Source: a virus
Strand: one strand, 5' to 3'
DNA length: 23,499 nt
IMG/VR virus record: IMGVR_UViG_3300030419_005003
Coordinates: 1 to 23,499 of that record
The translations under genes and the position numbers were made by a program. Shown piece by piece: positions 21,751-23,499 of the stretch. The notes under the pieces are model-generated. The model worked only from the letters and a program-made list of their open reading frames with translations, searched no databases and was not told the DNA's origin. Within the stretch, counting starts at the first letter, position 1; each line of letters starts with the position of its first letter.

Positions 21751-22898
21751 TACACATCCAGTTTCATTTTAAAAGTATAATCGATTTCGTTGGTTTTTTT
21801 AATAGGTTTAGCTAATTTTGCAATTGCAATTAGGTTTTTATCTTGATCATAAATGCCTATCTTTGATATGTAGGTTGTCTTTTCGTATGGCTCTTTATAG
21901 TTGTGATACGAGCTACTGACGACATTCTTAACTGTCCTACTTGGTTCTATAAATCTATGACTGGATGATACTGTTCCTGTTGTGTTAACCAAAGAACTGT
22001 CTAGGAATGTTGGATTGTTAGAGAAGTTCAATTGATTTTTAGGAGCATGTGCCTTCATGGTCAACACAGGTGTGTATGTCGACCCAGAAAAGGACATGAC
22101 ATAACTAGATGTACCATTAGTAGCCGTATTATAGCCAAAGTTGACCCACTTAGGCTCGTCGGCGGTGAGGCCCTCGTAGGCCTGTGTATATTCGTCGGTC
22201 AGGTTATACGCACCTGTCAATACAATACAACCTTCATTATACAGCACGACCCCAACCACATTACCAGAAGCAAAACTATTTGCTGGTGCTGTCTGAATCA
22301 AGCTGCCGTCCTTGTTAATGTCTTGGGCGCGACCAATCAATGAGCCGGTCAAATAAAACCTTAAATCAACGCTGCCCTTTTTAATTGAAGAGCCGTAAAA
22401 TATCGAAGGAATGCTTATCAGATTTAGATTCGCCGTTGATAAATCCCTGGAGTGCATTGATGACGTGTATTGATAATGGGAATTGAAAGCAGCGTAATAA
22501 TCAAATGTATTTTTTAATGCTGTTATTCGTGTCCTGGTTGAACTAGCGGCATGATACTCCCTATGATACGAAGAGGTCATAGGATAGCTGCCCGATAACG
22601 TGTCTCCGTAAACAAAGTTATTATTAAAGTTTTCCGTCGTCACAGTCGAGAATGATGTTAGGCTTCCGTCTTTTGTAATAAAAGGATAGATAAGCTGACC
22701 CGTGGGCCTATCAACGTTCAGTTCATATAGACTTAAGTGTCCAGTGTCGTGATGTCCAGCATTGCCAACGTGAGTCCCGCTTACAGTGGGCTTCCCATTG
22801 TAGTAAACATTGCCGCCATAAATAAAAAACTCAGTCTTAGGATGAGCTTTTATCTGATTATAGAATACATCATTTCTACCAAATTTGTATAACGGCAT
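21750..22898 (-). CDS. Virion protein, probable tail or adhesin, sharing C-terminal domain with neighbour
   Basis: A 382-residue, Ser/Thr/Tyr/Asn-rich protein predicted mainly beta strand, with no signal peptide. The N-terminus MPLYKFGRNDVFYNQIKAHP is followed by long strand-rich parts; the C-terminal 45 residues (YISKIGIYDQDKNLIAIAKL then AKPIKKTNEIDYTFKMKLDV) are clearly related to the end of the next gene upstream. I recall this C-terminal pattern (Y-x-IGLY, LLAVAKLS-PIKK, KLDY) in structural proteins of marine T4-type phages, perhaps baseplate or fibre parts. The start has only a weak ribosome site; the gap from the upstream gene is 15 bases. Confidence 0.75.
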   Translation of the reverse strand: MPLYKFGRNDVFYNQIKAHPKTEFFIYGGNVYYNGKPTVSGTHVGNAGHHDTGHLSLYELNVDRPTGQLIYPFITKDGSLTSFSTVTTENFNNNFVYGDTLSGSYPMTSSYHREYHAASSTRTRITALKNTFDYYAAFNSHYQYTSSMHSRDLSTANLNLISIPSIFYGSSIKKGSVDLRFYLTGSLIGRAQDINKDGSLIQTAPANSFASGNVVGVVLYNEGCIVLTGAYNLTDEYTQAYEGLTADEPKWVNFGYNTATNGTSSYVMSFSGSTYTPVLTMKAHAPKNQLNFSNNPTFLDSSLVNTTGTVSSSHRFIEPSRTVKNVVSSSYHNYKEPYEKTTYISKIGIYDQDKNLIAIAKLAKPIKKTNEIDYTFKMKLDV

Positions 22899-22913
22899 GT
22901 TTTAAAACTCATT

Positions 22914-23499
22914 TTAGTAATCTAATCTCACCCTGAAAGTAAGTTCTGTAGTTGGGTCTTTTTTGATCGGCTCGGAAAGTTTAGCAACCGCCAAAAGCTC
23001 ATTGTCTGCCGAATACAAACCGATAGTCGATATGTAGGATACAGGCGAGTCTAATGTGCTATCTTTCACGACAATCTTGCTGTTGGAAAGATACGTTGGG
23101 TTCGTGCTATAGTTAAATTCATTATGATTTGCTCGGCAAAAATGAATTGTAGAGTTAAGCTCAGTGGTGTTGTTAAAGGAAAGGTCAAAAATCTTGTGTC
23201 TGACACCGTTAGAGAAATTCTGTATGGTTCCGCCCGACAAGGACGAGGTAACAGTCATGACCTTGCCTGATCCGCCAACAATGTCAGTGCCGTTAGACAC
23301 GTCCATAGGCGTGTTGCCAGCGTTTGTGTTGTGCAGGAGGCCGCCGATGTCCGCAGTGTTGAAGATTGAAGCTGTCAAAACAACAATTCCAGCCTGATAA
23401 AAGATCAAGCCAGCTTTTTGTGTTCCGTCGTCGGTATTTAGAAAGTCCGTTGAACCGTCCCCACCGCCATGGGTGTCTGCATAAAGAATACCATATTCA
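22914..23499 (-). CDS. Virion protein, paralogue of the next gene, start beyond the window
   Basis: The frame is open to the right edge: before the TTG at 23408 it reads YADTHGGGDGSTDFLNTDDG in phase, so the gene begins outside and at least 194 residues are present. AGLIFYQAGIVVLTASIF aligns with GVVLYNEGCIVLTGAYNL of the following gene, and the last 40 residues (YISTIGLYSADNELLAVAKL then SEPIKKDPTTELTFRVRLDY) align with its end. It is beta-rich and lacks membrane segments. It is most likely a second copy of the same tail or adhesin family, formed by tandem duplication and then diverged in length and middle part. Confidence 0.75.
   Translation of the reverse strand, partial: EYGILYADTHGGGDGSTDFLNTDDGTQKAGLIFYQAGIVVLTASIFNTADIGGLLHNTNAGNTPMDVSNGTDIVGGSGKVMTVTSSLSGGTIQNFSNGVRHKIFDLSFNNTTELNSTIHFCRANHNEFNYSTNPTYLSNSKIVVKDSTLDSPVSYISTIGLYSADNELLAVAKLSEPIKKDPTTELTFRVRLDY

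Overview
The window is a piece of a tailed-bacteriophage genome with a T4-type (distant, probably marine or aquatic) virion. Every gene I can support lies on the minus strand, so the window reads as one right-to-left set of genes. Genes are packed end to end, often with TAATG or ATGA stop/start overlaps and AGGAG-type ribosome binding sites. The only non-coding stretch above about 80 bases is 1561-1647. I saw no tRNA, CRISPR array or insertion sequence. The host cannot be named. Two or three spanin/holin-like membrane proteins hint at a Gram-negative cell. Identifications come from reading motifs and recalling families, not from searches.

In transcription order (right to left): two tail or virion proteins sharing a C-terminal region (the first cut by the right edge, then 21750-22898); a RuvC-type resolvase and a gp61-type primase; two proteins of unknown function with matching N-terminal helices (18564-20276 and 17977-18567); and one long gene that fuses the gp47 nuclease to the gp46 ATPase, the phage versions of Mre11/SbcD and Rad50/SbcC. 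Next come a transglutaminase-like protein and three small membrane proteins that look like a lysis set, a repeat-containing fibre protein, a methyltransferase resembling guanidinoacetate N-methyltransferase, another fibre-like protein, a zinc-binding protein and an unknown protein.

The left 9 kb is a head-building module in T4-like order: large terminase (gp17), portal (gp20), two unknown proteins, a small membrane protein, two very small genes, prohead protease (gp21), a probable core protein, a ribosomal protein S21 homologue, a small virion protein, scaffold (gp22) and the start of the major capsid protein (gp23, cut by the left edge). Sheath and tube genes, which sit between gp17 and gp20 in T4, are not here.

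The genes fit one programme: replication and recombination build the genome; the terminase packs it through the portal into a prohead shaped by gp22 and matured by gp21; fibres and tail proteins complete the particle; the lysis set releases it. The points most worth a second look are the gp47-gp46 fusion, the phage S21, the GAMT-like methyltransferase between fibre genes, and I/L-x-E protease-type sites that recur in head proteins and also at the start of two otherwise unexplained proteins, which may be capsid cargo.
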